Positions 7,551 through 16,202 of a stretch of 64,000 nt of DNA are shown in pieces. The stretch spans positions 8,213 through 72,212 of the forward strand of contig DXMA01000005.1 of NCBI GenBank assembly GCA_019414445.1, read 5' to 3'. The notes beneath the pieces were generated by a model. It did no database searches. It had not been told where the DNA came from and saw only the letters and a program-made list of their open reading frames with translations. Each line of letters starts with the position of its first letter. The stretch's first letter is position 1. The DNA is from Collinsella sp. GTDB taxonomy: Bacteria > Actinomycetota > Coriobacteriia > Coriobacteriales > Coriobacteriaceae. Position numbers and translations under genes: made by a program.

Positions 7551-8818
7551 GCGAGCTCCTCTTCAAAGTTGTCGATCAGGTTGTTGCCCAGGCGGACGAC
7601 GGCGGCGCGGGTGCGCTCGTCGGTGGCGGAAAGCGCGACGTCCTCCAGCTTGGCACGGACGAACAGGTCCTCGGCGGCGTTTTGGTCAAGGCCGCGGCAG
7701 GCGAGGTAGAACAGCTGCTCGTCGCGGACGTGGCCGATGGTGGCTCCGTGGTTGCCGGCGACGTCGTCCTCGTCGCACAGGATGACGGGGACGGTCTTGT
7801 TGTCGACGCCCTTGTTGGCCAAAAGCACCGTCTCGCGCTCGGTGCCGGTTGCACCCTTGCAGCCGTGCACGAGGTCGATGGTGCCGCGGTAGACCTTCTT
7901 GGACGTGCCGGTCAGTACGCCGTTGGCGTCGATCTCGCACTCGGTCTTGCGACCGCGGTGGCGCAGCTCGTAGTTAAAGTCGCGCACCTGCTCGCGGGCG
8001 CCCAGGTAGTCAGTATCGATGGTGACCTTGGCGGTATCGCCCAGCAGGTCGCCGGCAAGGCCGGTGGCACTGGCGCCGGCACCCAGGACGCTGTGCTGCA
8101 CGTTGACGCGCGCGCCCTCGTCCAGGAACAGGCCGGTGTCGTCGAGCGCGATCCAGCTATCGTCGAGCGTCTGCGTGCAGGTCACGTTGACGGTGGCGTA
8201 CTCGTGGGCGCACACGCGTAGCACGGAGCCCACGACACCCTCGCCGGTAACGGGGGAGTCTAGGGCAATATGTAGATCGAGCGTCGACTGGGGACGGGCG
8301 ACGACGTCGATGGCGGCGATGGCCGCGGCGGCATCGACAGCGCTCACGCGCACGGTAACCGTGGCGTGCTTGTATGCGGGCACATCGATGACGATGCGCT
8401 TGGTAGCGTGGTCGGCCAGGTAGGTGTAGGCAGCCTCGCCCATGCCAGTCTCGAAGGCCTCGGCAGGGGAGAGCTTCTCCTCGAGCTTGATGGCGCCGGC
8501 CTGGTAGACGGAGGTCGCAGGCACGTCGAGCTCGGTCTCGGGCGTGATACGGGCGCGGTCGGCGGCATCGCCGGGGGCGGAGGCGCGGCGCTCGGGGAAA
8601 CGCTCGGCCATAGCGTCCATGGCGGCTTCAAACGCGTCTGCCACGCCGGTAAACTGCTCGTCCAAGCCCTCGACCTCAACGGCCTCGGTGGGAGCGGCGG
8701 CAAGCTCGTCAGAGAGCTCGAGCTTGGTCTGGTTCATCTTGAGCCAACCCCAAGTGGCAGCCGGCATCGCATTAACCTGCTCAAGGGTGGTAGCAGCGGT
8801 GTTGGTGGTCTGTTTCAT
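7547..8818 (-). CDS. sufD: SufD, Fe-S cluster assembly scaffold subunit
   Basis: The 423-residue SufD-family beta-helix protein partners SufB and SufC in the SufBCD complex. The C-terminal core carries the conserved RTEC-like DFNYELRHRGRKTECEID region, GKKVYRGTIDLVHGCKGATG and HGATIGHVRDEQLFYLACRG (histidine at the SufB-SufD interface in known complexes). The first 100 residues are less conserved. ATG 8818 overlaps the sufB stop in TAATG, and its own stop overlaps sufS, so stoichiometry is probably set by coupled translation. Confidence 0.93.
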   Translation of the reverse strand: MKQTTNTAATTLEQVNAMPAATWGWLKMNQTKLELSDELAAAPTEAVEVEGLDEQFTGVADAFEAAMDAMAERFPERRASAPGDAADRARITPETELDVPATSVYQAGAIKLEEKLSPAEAFETGMGEAAYTYLADHATKRIVIDVPAYKHATVTVRVSAVDAAAAIAAIDVVARPQSTLDLHIALDSPVTGEGVVGSVLRVCAHEYATVNVTCTQTLDDSWIALDDTGLFLDEGARVNVQHSVLGAGASATGLAGDLLGDTAKVTIDTDYLGAREQVRDFNYELRHRGRKTECEIDANGVLTGTSKKVYRGTIDLVHGCKGATGTERETVLLANKGVDNKTVPVILCDEDDVAGNHGATIGHVRDEQLFYLACRGLDQNAAEDLFVRAKLEDVALSATDERTRAAVVRLGNNLIDNFEEELA

Positions 8819-10230
8819 TATCCGATCGCTCCTTCCATCTCGAGCTTGATCAGGTTGTTCATCTCGACGGCGTACTCCAACGGCAGCTCCTTGGAGACCG
8901 GGTTGGCAAAGCCGTTGACGATCATGGTACGGGCCTCTTCCTCCGAGATACCGCGGCTCATCAGGTAGAACACCTTGTCGTCGCCGATACGTCCGATGGT
9001 GGCCTCGTGGCCGATGTCGACATTCTTGGCGCGGATGTCCATGGCGGGGATGGTGTCGGAGCGGCTCTGGTCGTCGAGCATGAGCGACTGGCAGCTCACG
9101 GTTGCCTTGGAGCCCTCAGCCTTGGGCGTGGCCACGATAGAGCTGCGGAAGGTCTGGATGCCGCCGCTCTTGGAGATGCCCTTGGTTTCGACGGTTGCCG
9201 AGGTCTCGGGCGCGTTGAGCACGACCTTGCAGCCGGTGTCGAGGTTCTGCCCGGCGCCGGCAAAGGTGATGCCGGTAAAGCTCGAGCGGGCGCGGCGGCC
9301 ATTGAGCACGCTCATGGGGTAGAGGTAGCCCACGTGGCTGCCGAAGGAGCCGCTGATCCACTCGATGTCGCCGTCCTCGTCCACGCGCGCACGCTTGGTG
9401 TTGAGGTTGTACATGTTCTTGGACCAGTTCTCGATGGTCGAGTAGCGCAGGTGCGCACGCTTGCCCACAAAGAGCTCGACGGCGCCGGCGTGGAGGTTTG
9501 CCACGTTGTACTTGGGCGCGGAGCAACCCTCGATAAAGTGCAGGTCGGCATCGTCCTCGACGATGATGAGCGTGTGCTCAAACTGGCCGGCGCCCTTGGC
9601 GTTAAGACGGAAGTAGCTCTGCAGCGGGAAGTCGAGCTTGGTGCCCTTGGGCACGTAGACAAACGAGCCGCCCGACCATACGGCGCCGTGCAGGGCCGCA
9701 AACTTGTGGTCGGTGGGCGGGATGAGCGTCATAAACTTCTCGTGGATGAGCGGTTCCCACTGCGGGTCGTGCAGGGCCTCCTCGATGCCGGAGTACACGA
9801 TGCCCATCTTGGACGCGGTGTCCTGCATGTTGTGGTAGACGAGCTCGGAGTCGTACTGCGCGCCGACGCCCGCCAGGTAGCTGCGCTCGGCCTCGGGGAT
9901 GCCCAGGCGCTCAAAGGTATTCTTGATGTCGTCGGGCACCGACTCCCAGTCGTGCTTTTGTTCGGTGTTGGGCTTGACGTAGGTGACGATGTTGTCCATG
10001 TCCAGGCCCTCGATGGAGGGGCCCCACGTCGGGTCGGGAAAACGGTTGAAGATCTCGAGGGACTTTAGGCGCAGGTCGAGCATCCACTGCGGCTCGTCCT
10101 TTTTGGCGCTAATCTCGCGCACGATGTCGGGCGTGATGCCGGCGTCGAGGCGCTCGAATCCCTCCTCGCCATAGGTGAAGTCGTAGAGGCTGCGGTCGAT
10201 GTCCGCGACCTCGGTGCGGTTCTTGGTCAT
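8818..10230 (-). CDS. sufB: SufB, Fe-S cluster scaffold
   Basis: The 470-residue protein matches SufB across its length: an N-terminal helical region (DFTYGEEGFERLDAGI), GIPEAERSYLAGVGAQYDSE, the beta-helix core ending in the conserved cysteine region GCSAPKYNVANLHAGAVE, and a C-terminal block with SDTIPAMDIRAKNVDIGHEATIGRIG. SufB holds the nascent cluster, with the core cysteine and the GHEATIGRI histidine/glutamate contributing in studied systems. It lies 12 bases after sufC. Confidence 0.95.
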   Translation of the reverse strand: MTKNRTEVADIDRSLYDFTYGEEGFERLDAGITPDIVREISAKKDEPQWMLDLRLKSLEIFNRFPDPTWGPSIEGLDMDNIVTYVKPNTEQKHDWESVPDDIKNTFERLGIPEAERSYLAGVGAQYDSELVYHNMQDTASKMGIVYSGIEEALHDPQWEPLIHEKFMTLIPPTDHKFAALHGAVWSGGSFVYVPKGTKLDFPLQSYFRLNAKGAGQFEHTLIIVEDDADLHFIEGCSAPKYNVANLHAGAVELFVGKRAHLRYSTIENWSKNMYNLNTKRARVDEDGDIEWISGSFGSHVGYLYPMSVLNGRRARSSFTGITFAGAGQNLDTGCKVVLNAPETSATVETKGISKSGGIQTFRSSIVATPKAEGSKATVSCQSLMLDDQSRSDTIPAMDIRAKNVDIGHEATIGRIGDDKVFYLMSRGISEEEARTMIVNGFANPVSKELPLEYAVEMNNLIKLEMEGAIG

Positions 10231-10242
10231 TGCGTCGCCCCT

Positions 10243-11043
10243 TTACGCCTGCTGCTCGGCAGCGGCGGCCTCGGCCTGGGCGCGCTGCTCGGCGGCCTCG
10301 CGCTCGAAGGTCTCAAAACCGTTCTTGTCGATCCAGGGGATGAGCGAGGCGTCGTCCTCGCGCACGATGTGGCCCTTGACCATAACGTGGACGCGGTCGA
10401 CATCCAGGTGCTCCAAGATGCGCGTGTTGTGTGTGATGATGAGCATGGAGCCGTCGCAGCTCTTGCGGTAGGCGTCCATGCCGTGGCTGACGGTGGACAG
10501 GGCGTCGACGTCTAGGCCCGAGTCGGTCTCGTCGAGGATGGCGAGCTTGGGCTGCAGCAACAGGAGCTGGAGCATCTCGACCTTCTTCTTCTCGCCGCCC
10601 GAGAAGCCCACGCCCAGCTCGCGGTTGAGGTAGGCGGTATCCATGTTGAGTTCTGCCGCGAGCTCCTTGACGCGACGGCGGAACTCCTTGCCCTTCATCT
10701 CCAGGCCGGGGCGGCCGGCGATGCTGGCGCGCAAAAAGCTCGACAGCGGCACGCCCGGAATCTCGACCGGGGCCTGGAAGCTCAGGAACAGGCCGGCGCG
10801 CGAGCGCTTGTCGGTGGTGAGTTCAGTGATGTCCTGGCCGTCAAAGACGATGCGGCCGTCGTTGACCGTGTAAACGGGGTCGCCCATGACCAGGTGGCCG
10901 AGGGTGGACTTGCCGGCGCCGTTGGGTCCCATCAGAACGTGGGTCTCGCCGGCGGCGACGTTGAGGTTGACGTTGTGGAGGATGGTCTTCTCGTCCACGG
11001 AGGCGGTCAGACCTTCGATGGAAAGCAGCGGATTTGCGCTCAT
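10243..11043 (-). CDS. sufC: SufC ATPase of the SufBCD complex
   Basis: The 266-residue ABC-type ATPase shows Walker A GPNGAGKS near residue 36, the SufC-type signature GFSGGEKKKVEMLQ, Walker B and following LAILDETDSGLDVDAL, and the H-loop ITHNTRILEHL. It powers conformational change of SufBD during cluster assembly. ATG 11043 is chosen because AGAGAGGGACAGC precedes it; an upstream in-frame start at 11073 is possible. The C-terminus is an alanine/glutamate-rich tail (AAEQRAQAEAAAAEQQA) longer than in most SufC. It is the first gene of the operon, divergent from the Rrf2 regulator. Confidence 0.95.
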   Translation of the reverse strand: MSANPLLSIEGLTASVDEKTILHNVNLNVAAGETHVLMGPNGAGKSTLGHLVMGDPVYTVNDGRIVFDGQDITELTTDKRSRAGLFLSFQAPVEIPGVPLSSFLRASIAGRPGLEMKGKEFRRRVKELAAELNMDTAYLNRELGVGFSGGEKKKVEMLQLLLLQPKLAILDETDSGLDVDALSTVSHGMDAYRKSCDGSMLIITHNTRILEHLDVDRVHVMVKGHIVREDDASLIPWIDKNGFETFEREAAEQRAQAEAAAAEQQA

Positions 11044-11127
11044 GCTGTCCCTCTCTGTATATGGTGTACTCATAGGTGTACTAAACCCTAGGAATCTTCT
11101 CGGAATAAAGTTACTATGGGTTCGGCG

Positions 11128-11151
11128 TTAGTCAAGGGAAAACCCGACTAA
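11128..11151. promoter_or_regulatory. Candidate operator between suf operon and rrf2 gene
   Basis: TTAGTC (11128-11133) and GACTAA (11146-11151) form a perfect 6-base inverted repeat spaced by 12, midway in the 220-base divergent region. Rrf2-family regulators bind imperfect dyads of similar size, so this is a plausible site for the adjacent regulator. No binding consensus could be tested. Confidence 0.45.
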
Positions 11152-11173
11152 TCCACTCGACTTTTTAGATGAG

Positions 11174-11242
11174 GGACATAATAATCAGGTTTGTTTGCTC
11201 CGCTTGCATAGGATTTGGGACAAACAAGCCTGGTTTTGTCCC
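11174..11242. repeat. REP-like hairpins, copy B (double)
   Basis: GGGACAAA (11217-11224) and TTTGTCCC (11235-11242) form one hairpin. Just before it, GGGACATAATAATCAG (from 11174) matches the reverse complement of copy A's right arm with a single mismatch, so a second, degraded copy lies upstream. The pair sits 22 bases before the rrf2 start. Confidence 0.6.
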
Positions 11243-11263
11243 AGTAACGATGGTAGGGTAGGT

Positions 11264-11707
11264 ATGCTCATTTCTTCTAAGGGCCGCTATGCCCTCCGGC
11301 TGATGATCTATATCGCGGCGCTGGGCGACGCCGAGGGCAAGATTGCCTTGCGCGAGGTTGCCGACCGCGAGCATATCTCGCAAAAGTATTTGGAACAGCT
11401 GGTTCGTCCGCTTATGAAGGCTGGCCTGCTTAAGAGTGTGCGCGGCAAAGGCGGTGGCTACATGATGGACAAGGAACCGGCCGAGGTGCGTGCTGGCGAC
11501 ATCCTGCGCGCCGTCGAGGGCAGCACGGCTCCGGTGGCGTGCGATGGCATCGACAACAGCTGCGCCCGCAGCGATCTCTGCTCGACCGTCAAATTCTGGC
11601 GCGGTTTGGACGACGTGATCGAAAAGTACGTCGACGGCGTGACGTTGGCAGACCTAGCCGCCGTCCCCGAAATCAACTTCGACATTAAGCTGCAGGGCTG
11701 CAAATGA
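11264..11707 (+). CDS. Rrf2-family transcriptional regulator, probable Fe-S sensing regulator of suf
   Basis: The 147-residue protein has an Rrf2 winged helix at its N-terminus (MLISSKGRYALRLMIYIA, then ISQKYLEQLVRPLMKAGLLKSVRGKGGGYM). It has three cysteines in VACDGIDNSCARSDLC (spacing C-x6-C-x5-C near residues 90-103), close to the IscR cluster-binding pattern. Together with its divergent position opposite sufCBDSU this supports a role as an Fe-S sensing repressor of suf. ATG 11264 is chosen because the conserved MLISSKGRYALR opens there. Its stop codon overlaps the start of the next gene, so a nucleotidyltransferase antitoxin is read from the same message, which is unexpected for a suf regulator. 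Confidence 0.88.
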   Translation: MLISSKGRYALRLMIYIAALGDAEGKIALREVADREHISQKYLEQLVRPLMKAGLLKSVRGKGGGYMMDKEPAEVRAGDILRAVEGSTAPVACDGIDNSCARSDLCSTVKFWRGLDDVIEKYVDGVTLADLAAVPEINFDIKLQGCK

Positions 11708-11991
11708 CATCTCTCGACAAGGTGTACAAGCAAATCGAAGTTTTTGCTCGGGAATGTGACGCCGAGAAGGTCGTACTGTTTGGGTCTCGCGCTCGAGGCG
11801 ACAACTTGCCTAAGAGCGATATTGACATCGCCGTAGCAGGTTGCCGGGATTTTGGCCGTTTCTCATATTTAATCGAGGAGCGTCTTGATACTCTTTTGGA
11901 TGTAGGCGTCGTCAATCTCGATGAGCCCTTATCGCAGCAATTGCTCGATGAAATTGACAGGGATGGTGTGATTCTGTATGAAAAAATATGA
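11704..11991 (+). CDS. MNT-type nucleotidyltransferase (antitoxin of a HEPN/MNT pair)
   Basis: The 95-residue minimal nucleotidyltransferase has the pol-beta-fold motif VLFGSRARGDNLPKSDIDIAV (glycine-serine at residues 25-26; DxD-type aspartates near 39-41). In characterised HEPN/MNT modules this enzyme silences the HEPN toxin, in some cases by adding AMP to it. It begins within the stop of the Rrf2 gene (ATGA overlap) and overlaps the HEPN gene by 14 bases, so all three are probably coupled. Length and gene order fit the known pairs. Confidence 0.87.
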   Translation: MTSLDKVYKQIEVFARECDAEKVVLFGSRARGDNLPKSDIDIAVAGCRDFGRFSYLIEERLDTLLDVGVVNLDEPLSQQLLDEIDRDGVILYEKI

Positions 11992-12397
11992 GAACTTTGC
12001 CAGCGCCTTGGCGAATCTTGAGGATGCGCCCAATCAGGATCTTAACAATGATTTTGTTCAGAGCGGATTGATTAATAAGTTCAATCTTCAATTTGAACTG
12101 ACCTGGAAGCTCCTTAAGCGTCTACTCGAGTATGAGGGTGCCACGCTTGCTGCATCGGGGTCTCCTCGTGCCATCTTAAAGGAGGCCTACCGATTCTTTG
12201 ACTTCATTGATGAGGCAGCCTGGCTAGATATGCTCAGAGACCGTAACACGAACGTCCATATCTATGACAACAAGCTCGCTCAAGATTTGATTCAGCGCAT
12301 CTTGAGCGTCTATATCCCTGCTTTCTGCCAGTTGAGGGACGGGCTGATGGAGCGTTACGGCGAGCTTCTGTTGGCGCCCGACGACCAGTTTGTTTAA
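11978..12397 (+). CDS. HEPN-domain protein (HI0074-type substrate-binding / toxin of HEPN/MNT pair)
   Basis: The 139-residue, all-helical protein resembles the HI0074 'nucleotidyltransferase substrate binding' family. The RNase-type HEPN motif R-x4-6-H appears as RDRNTNVHIYD near residues 88-98, and the N-terminal helix carries LINKFNLQFELTWKLLKRLLEYEG typical of the family. HEPN proteins with this motif act as RNA-cleaving toxins or abortive-infection effectors. Its partner is the overlapping upstream MNT gene. Function is inferred from the family and gene pairing. Confidence 0.85.
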   Translation: MKKYENFASALANLEDAPNQDLNNDFVQSGLINKFNLQFELTWKLLKRLLEYEGATLAASGSPRAILKEAYRFFDFIDEAAWLDMLRDRNTNVHIYDNKLAQDLIQRILSVYIPAFCQLRDGLMERYGELLLAPDDQFV

Positions 12398-12523
12398 TTC
12401 CTTAAGATTCCGCGGAGGGTTGTTGCCGTTTACCGATGGATTGTTGTGCAACAACGGGCGAGCTGCAATACTAAATCCATCTTTGCAAACCGCACTTTAT
12501 CTACACTCATGCAGGGAGGACGT

Positions 12524-14149
12524 ATGCAGCCCAAGCATTCTGCTATTGTCGCCGGTCTGACGCTGGCGCTTTCGTTTGGCGCCGTTGCCGCGCCCGCGAC
12601 CGCTATGGCCGAGGAGCCCACGCCGGGCGTCGCCTCGGATGCCACCGATATCGATAAGGGCCTTTACACCCAGCAGTCCTTCTCGGGCGTGCTGAGGTCG
12701 GTCCAGGGCGTTTCGTTTGTCAACGTGACCGACGAGATGAAGTACTTCACCAAATATGAGAGCCACGGTAATTATAACCAGGGCTTTTCGTATGGCGATG
12801 GCTATAACGCGCTGGGCTATTACCAGTTTGACCGCCGGTGGTCGCTCATTCCGTTTATGAGGCAGGTCTACAACTACGATTCTGCTAAGTACAGCATGCT
12901 CAAGGACGCGATCGATCGCGGCGGTGAGATTTCTAACGCGAACAACCCCATGTATGCGAACGGACAGCTCACCGAGCTGGGCCGCATTGCGCAAGAGGCC
13001 TTCCTGGGTGCGTATAACACCGATCCGGCTGAGTTCTCTGCTCTGCAGGATGCATACGCGTACAACTCGTACTATGCGGTGACGGAGTCGTGGCTTAAGA
13101 ACGCTTTGGGCATTGACATTTCCGGGCGCGCCGATTGCGTCAAGGGCATGGTGTGGAGCATCACCAACATGTGCGGCACCGGTGGCTGCCAGGACTTTTT
13201 CCGTTGGGCGAATCTTTCCAGCAGCATGACCGACCGCGAGTTTGTGACGGCGCTGTCTGATAGCGTGGTCAATAACGTTGCGAAGAAGTACTCGAGCCAG
13301 CCCCAGTACCACGAGGGCTGGAAGAACCGCTATCGCAACGAGCTCAAGGACTGCTTGGTCTATATCGCCGAGGACGAGGCTGCCGCGGCAACGCCTGTGG
13401 AGCCTGAACCCACGCCGGCGCCCGGCCCGAGCATGGCGCCGGCCGCCCCCGCTGCACCAACGCCTGATGCCGATGGCGATGCGGGCGATAGCGGCGATAC
13501 GGATACGCCCTCGACCGGTACGGGCAGCGATGATGCCGGTAACGGTGGAGCAACGTCTGGTGGCGCTGCGGCCGGCGATACTTCTGGCTCCACCGATGCG
13601 GGAACTTCCAACGGCTCCGGTGGCTCCTCTGCCGATGATGGCTCCTCTAACGGTTCTGGCTCCGATGCTTCTGAGGGTGGTTCGAGCAAGGGTTCCGATG
13701 CGGGCAGTTCTTCCACCGAGAACAAGCCCTCCGTTGGTGAGCAGCTTGGATCCGTGCTGGGCTCTCTGACAGCCGGTATTACGAGCGGCTCGCCCTCTGA
13801 TGAGAATGTTTCTGGCGAGGCTTCTAAATCCGAGACGGTCGGCGAGGCTTCGACTGATGATGGCGCTAAGCAGGCAAAAGCTGAGCATAAGGACGGTGAC
13901 GCTAAGCGGGCCAAAGCTGATCCTAAGGAGGACGACGAGAAGAACGTCGTTACGACCTCGACGACTACCACCACGACCACGACGTCCAAGTCTTCGGGTG
14001 GCAACATGCCCAAGACGGGCGACCTCATCGTTATGGCAAGCCTTGCCAGCGCGAGCTTGGCCACACTGGGTGCCACGTCTATCGTGAGCGGCAAGCATAA
14101 GCTCGACCAGCAGAACAAGGCTACCGGCGAGGATGGCTCCGAAGAGTAG
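12524..14149 (+). CDS. Secreted, sortase-anchored (MPKTG) protein with lysozyme-like N-terminal domain
   Basis: The 541-residue protein has a signal peptide (about residues 1-35, ending near ATAMAEE), a globular domain to about residue 290 and a long low-complexity linker rich in Gly, Ser, Asp and Thr. It ends with MPKTG (495-499), a hydrophobic helix and a short charged tail, the layout of a sortase substrate. The globular part contains KYESHGNYNQGFSYGDGYNALGYYQF, a glutamate-serine-x-GNY arrangement suggestive of a lysozyme/transglycosylase-like fold, and four cysteines (DCVKG, MCGTGGCQ, KDCLV). The catalytic assignment is tentative. The start ATG 12524 follows GGGAGGA. A threonine run near residue 480 gives a repetitive ACC/ACG tract at the DNA level. 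Confidence 0.75.
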   Translation: MQPKHSAIVAGLTLALSFGAVAAPATAMAEEPTPGVASDATDIDKGLYTQQSFSGVLRSVQGVSFVNVTDEMKYFTKYESHGNYNQGFSYGDGYNALGYYQFDRRWSLIPFMRQVYNYDSAKYSMLKDAIDRGGEISNANNPMYANGQLTELGRIAQEAFLGAYNTDPAEFSALQDAYAYNSYYAVTESWLKNALGIDISGRADCVKGMVWSITNMCGTGGCQDFFRWANLSSSMTDREFVTALSDSVVNNVAKKYSSQPQYHEGWKNRYRNELKDCLVYIAEDEAAAATPVEPEPTPAPGPSMAPAAPAAPTPDADGDAGDSGDTDTPSTGTGSDDAGNGGATSGGAAAGDTSGSTDAGTSNGSGGSSADDGSSNGSGSDASEGGSSKGSDAGSSSTENKPSVGEQLGSVLGSLTAGITSGSPSDENVSGEASKSETVGEASTDDGAKQAKAEHKDGDAKRAKADPKEDDEKNVVTTSTTTTTTTTSKSSGGNMPKTGDLIVMASLASASLATLGATSIVSGKHKLDQQNKATGEDGSEE

Positions 14150-14180
14150 CCTTTTGAGTCGTTTTTATAAGAGTTTTGGA

Positions 14181-14216
14181 TGGGGCTCGGTGCGTTTGCA
14201 TCGGGCCCCATTTTTG
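14181..14216 (+). terminator. Intrinsic terminator of the MPKTG protein gene
   Basis: TGGGGCTCGGTGC pairs with GCATCGGGCCCCA over a GTTT loop and is followed by TTTTTG. It lies 31 bases after the stop at 14149. Confidence 0.9.
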
Positions 14217-14350
14217 TTGTGCAACGATTTATTGCGTTCCTTTGGGGTATCTGTTGCTACCGTTGCCCGAAACGTTTGCGCGGAGATAACGTTGATGCTA
14301 TGGCTGCTCGGTACAATGGGCATCGTGTTGCGTTTAAGGGAGAAGCTACG

Positions 14351-16159
14351 GTGTCTGAACAGGCGATTTATGGTGCGGGCACCAACGTTGGTGTACAGTT
14401 GCTCAATCGTTTGGATGATGGGCGGCTACCGGTCGACGTGCATGATTTTGCAGAGGCCATAAACCGATGTGTTCTGGTCGACAAGACCATGTTTATTGCC
14501 GATGTGCTAGATTGCGACGCGTCCGTCGTGGTGTGCTGCCGGCCCAAGGGTTTTGGCAAGAGCATGAATCTGTCGATGCTCAGGGCTTTTCTGGAGCGTC
14601 CCGCGGTCGGTCCTGCGGTCGATCGTGCTGGTCGGAGTTTGTTTGCCGATGCTCAGATTTGGGATGCGGGCGGTGGGCGCTATCGGGATGAGTGCGCGTG
14701 CTATCCGGTGATATCGCTGGATTTTTCTGGCGCTGCGAGGCGTGGCGCCACTGTTACCGGTGTGGTGCGTGATGCGTTTATGGGCGAGTGCGCTCGGCTG
14801 TTGGCATATCTGGAAGCTCCTGATTTGCCTCGAGGCAAGCTGCGCCACATCGAGCGCGTTGCGCGTGGCGTGGCAAGCGAGGACGAGATTGGCTTGGTGC
14901 TCGGTGTGCTTATTGAGTTGCTGGAGATGGCCTGCGATGAACAGGTTGTATTGCTTGTTGACGGGTACGACGTGGCGTGGTTGGGCTATGTGGGCGCGAC
15001 GGACAATCGCGGCGCCGGTTTGACGGAGCGACTCGGTCGCGTGCTGTTCGATGCCATTGCCGCTGCGGGCGATTCGTTGCGACTGGCGTGCATGATGGGG
15101 GAGTGTCCCGGCCCTGCCGAGGCAGCGCTATCTGCGCGCAGTTGCTCGTATCGCCTGGCGACGCCGCTCTCGACATGGTGTGACCGGTGGTTTGGCTTTT
15201 CAGATTCCGAGGTTCGGGCTCTGTTGAGCCATGCTGGATGCGAGGAATGCTTGGATGATGCGCGTGAATGGCTCGAGGGATACCGGTTTGGCGGGGCATA
15301 TTGCTCGAGTCCGGCGCGTGTGATCGGCTTTCTGGACCGTGGCTGCACGCCGCCCATGCGTGCCGACCTGTATGGGTATGCCGATTGCCTGAGTGAGGTA
15401 GTTGCCGGGTGGAATCTCGACCGCCTTTCGGCCTTGTTCGATTTGCTCGAAGCCCATGGATGCGTTGAGGTTCCGCTTCGTTTGGACGCCGCGGGGCCAG
15501 ATGCCTTGCCTGACGACGACCCGTGGACGGCACTGTACCTGTCCGGTTTTCTGACGACGGATATGACCGAGGAGCCGGTAAACGGTGATCTGCGCCGCGC
15601 TCTGCGGCTGCCCAATAACGAGCTTCGCTATGTGCTGCGCTTGGTAATAATTGAGTGGTTTGAGTGCGCTGCCGAGGACGTTCGAGACATCGACGCGTTT
15701 CGCGACGGGCTGTGCCGTGGGGACGAGGATGCGGTGAGGCGGGCGCTGGGCCGTGTACTTGGAGATGCGGGAATCGGTGCGACTGACCCAGATGCGCCGT
15801 TGCCATATCACCTGCTCTTGCAGGGGCTCTGTTTTGGCTTGCCGGGCTATGCCAATCCTGCCTCGAGACGAACGTGCGGCGCGGATCGCTGGGATATCCA
15901 GGTATTCCCTACGGGTAATGTGTTCGATGTGGCCGACACGATCGGCATGCTCGACGAGCGCCCGCTGATAACGATCAACATGATTTACGACCCCGGTGTG
16001 GACGCGCTGGGCCTGGAGCTGCTGGCGGTGCACGCACTGCTCGAGATCGAGCGCAACGGCATCGACGAGATTCGAGTGCCACGACCCGGCGTTGGCCGCA
16101 TGCGCTGGGGATTCGGGTTTGACGGGCAGCGTGTGGCCGCAGTGTGCCAACGGCTGTAG
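14351..16159 (+). CDS. AAA-ATPase-like protein (PF09820-type, DUF1703-associated family)
   Basis: The 602-residue protein belongs to the predicted AAA-ATPase-like group common in gut anaerobes. An N-terminal segment VDKTMFIADVL precedes a divergent Walker A in CRPKGFGKSMNLSML, then a Walker B-like VVLLVDGYDVAWLG. The C-terminus ITINMIYD...RVAAVCQRL is reminiscent of the short PD-(D/E)XK tail found in the family, but the nuclease signature is not clear. GTG 14351 is selected because AAGGGAG lies eight bases before it and the protein then starts near SEQAIYGAG; an ATG at 14300 is the alternative. Family members are often multicopy and their role is unknown. It stands alone between a terminator and a degraded region. 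Confidence 0.7.
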   Translation: MSEQAIYGAGTNVGVQLLNRLDDGRLPVDVHDFAEAINRCVLVDKTMFIADVLDCDASVVVCCRPKGFGKSMNLSMLRAFLERPAVGPAVDRAGRSLFADAQIWDAGGGRYRDECACYPVISLDFSGAARRGATVTGVVRDAFMGECARLLAYLEAPDLPRGKLRHIERVARGVASEDEIGLVLGVLIELLEMACDEQVVLLVDGYDVAWLGYVGATDNRGAGLTERLGRVLFDAIAAAGDSLRLACMMGECPGPAEAALSARSCSYRLATPLSTWCDRWFGFSDSEVRALLSHAGCEECLDDAREWLEGYRFGGAYCSSPARVIGFLDRGCTPPMRADLYGYADCLSEVVAGWNLDRLSALFDLLEAHGCVEVPLRLDAAGPDALPDDDPWTALYLSGFLTTDMTEEPVNGDLRRALRLPNNELRYVLRLVIIEWFECAAEDVRDIDAFRDGLCRGDEDAVRRALGRVLGDAGIGATDPDAPLPYHLLLQGLCFGLPGYANPASRRTCGADRWDIQVFPTGNVFDVADTIGMLDERPLITINMIYDPGVDALGLELLAVHALLEIERNGIDEIRVPRPGVGRMRWGFGFDGQRVAAVCQRL

Positions 16160-16202
16160 GGGGCGATGAGGTTCCTGCTACTTGTTAACCGCTGCCAGAC
16201 GA

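Noticed and set aside
12497..14098. A 533-codon minus-strand frame opposite the MPKTG protein.
   Set aside because: It consists of Arg/Gly/Ala repeats created by the low-complexity stalk on the plus strand; no start context or homology.
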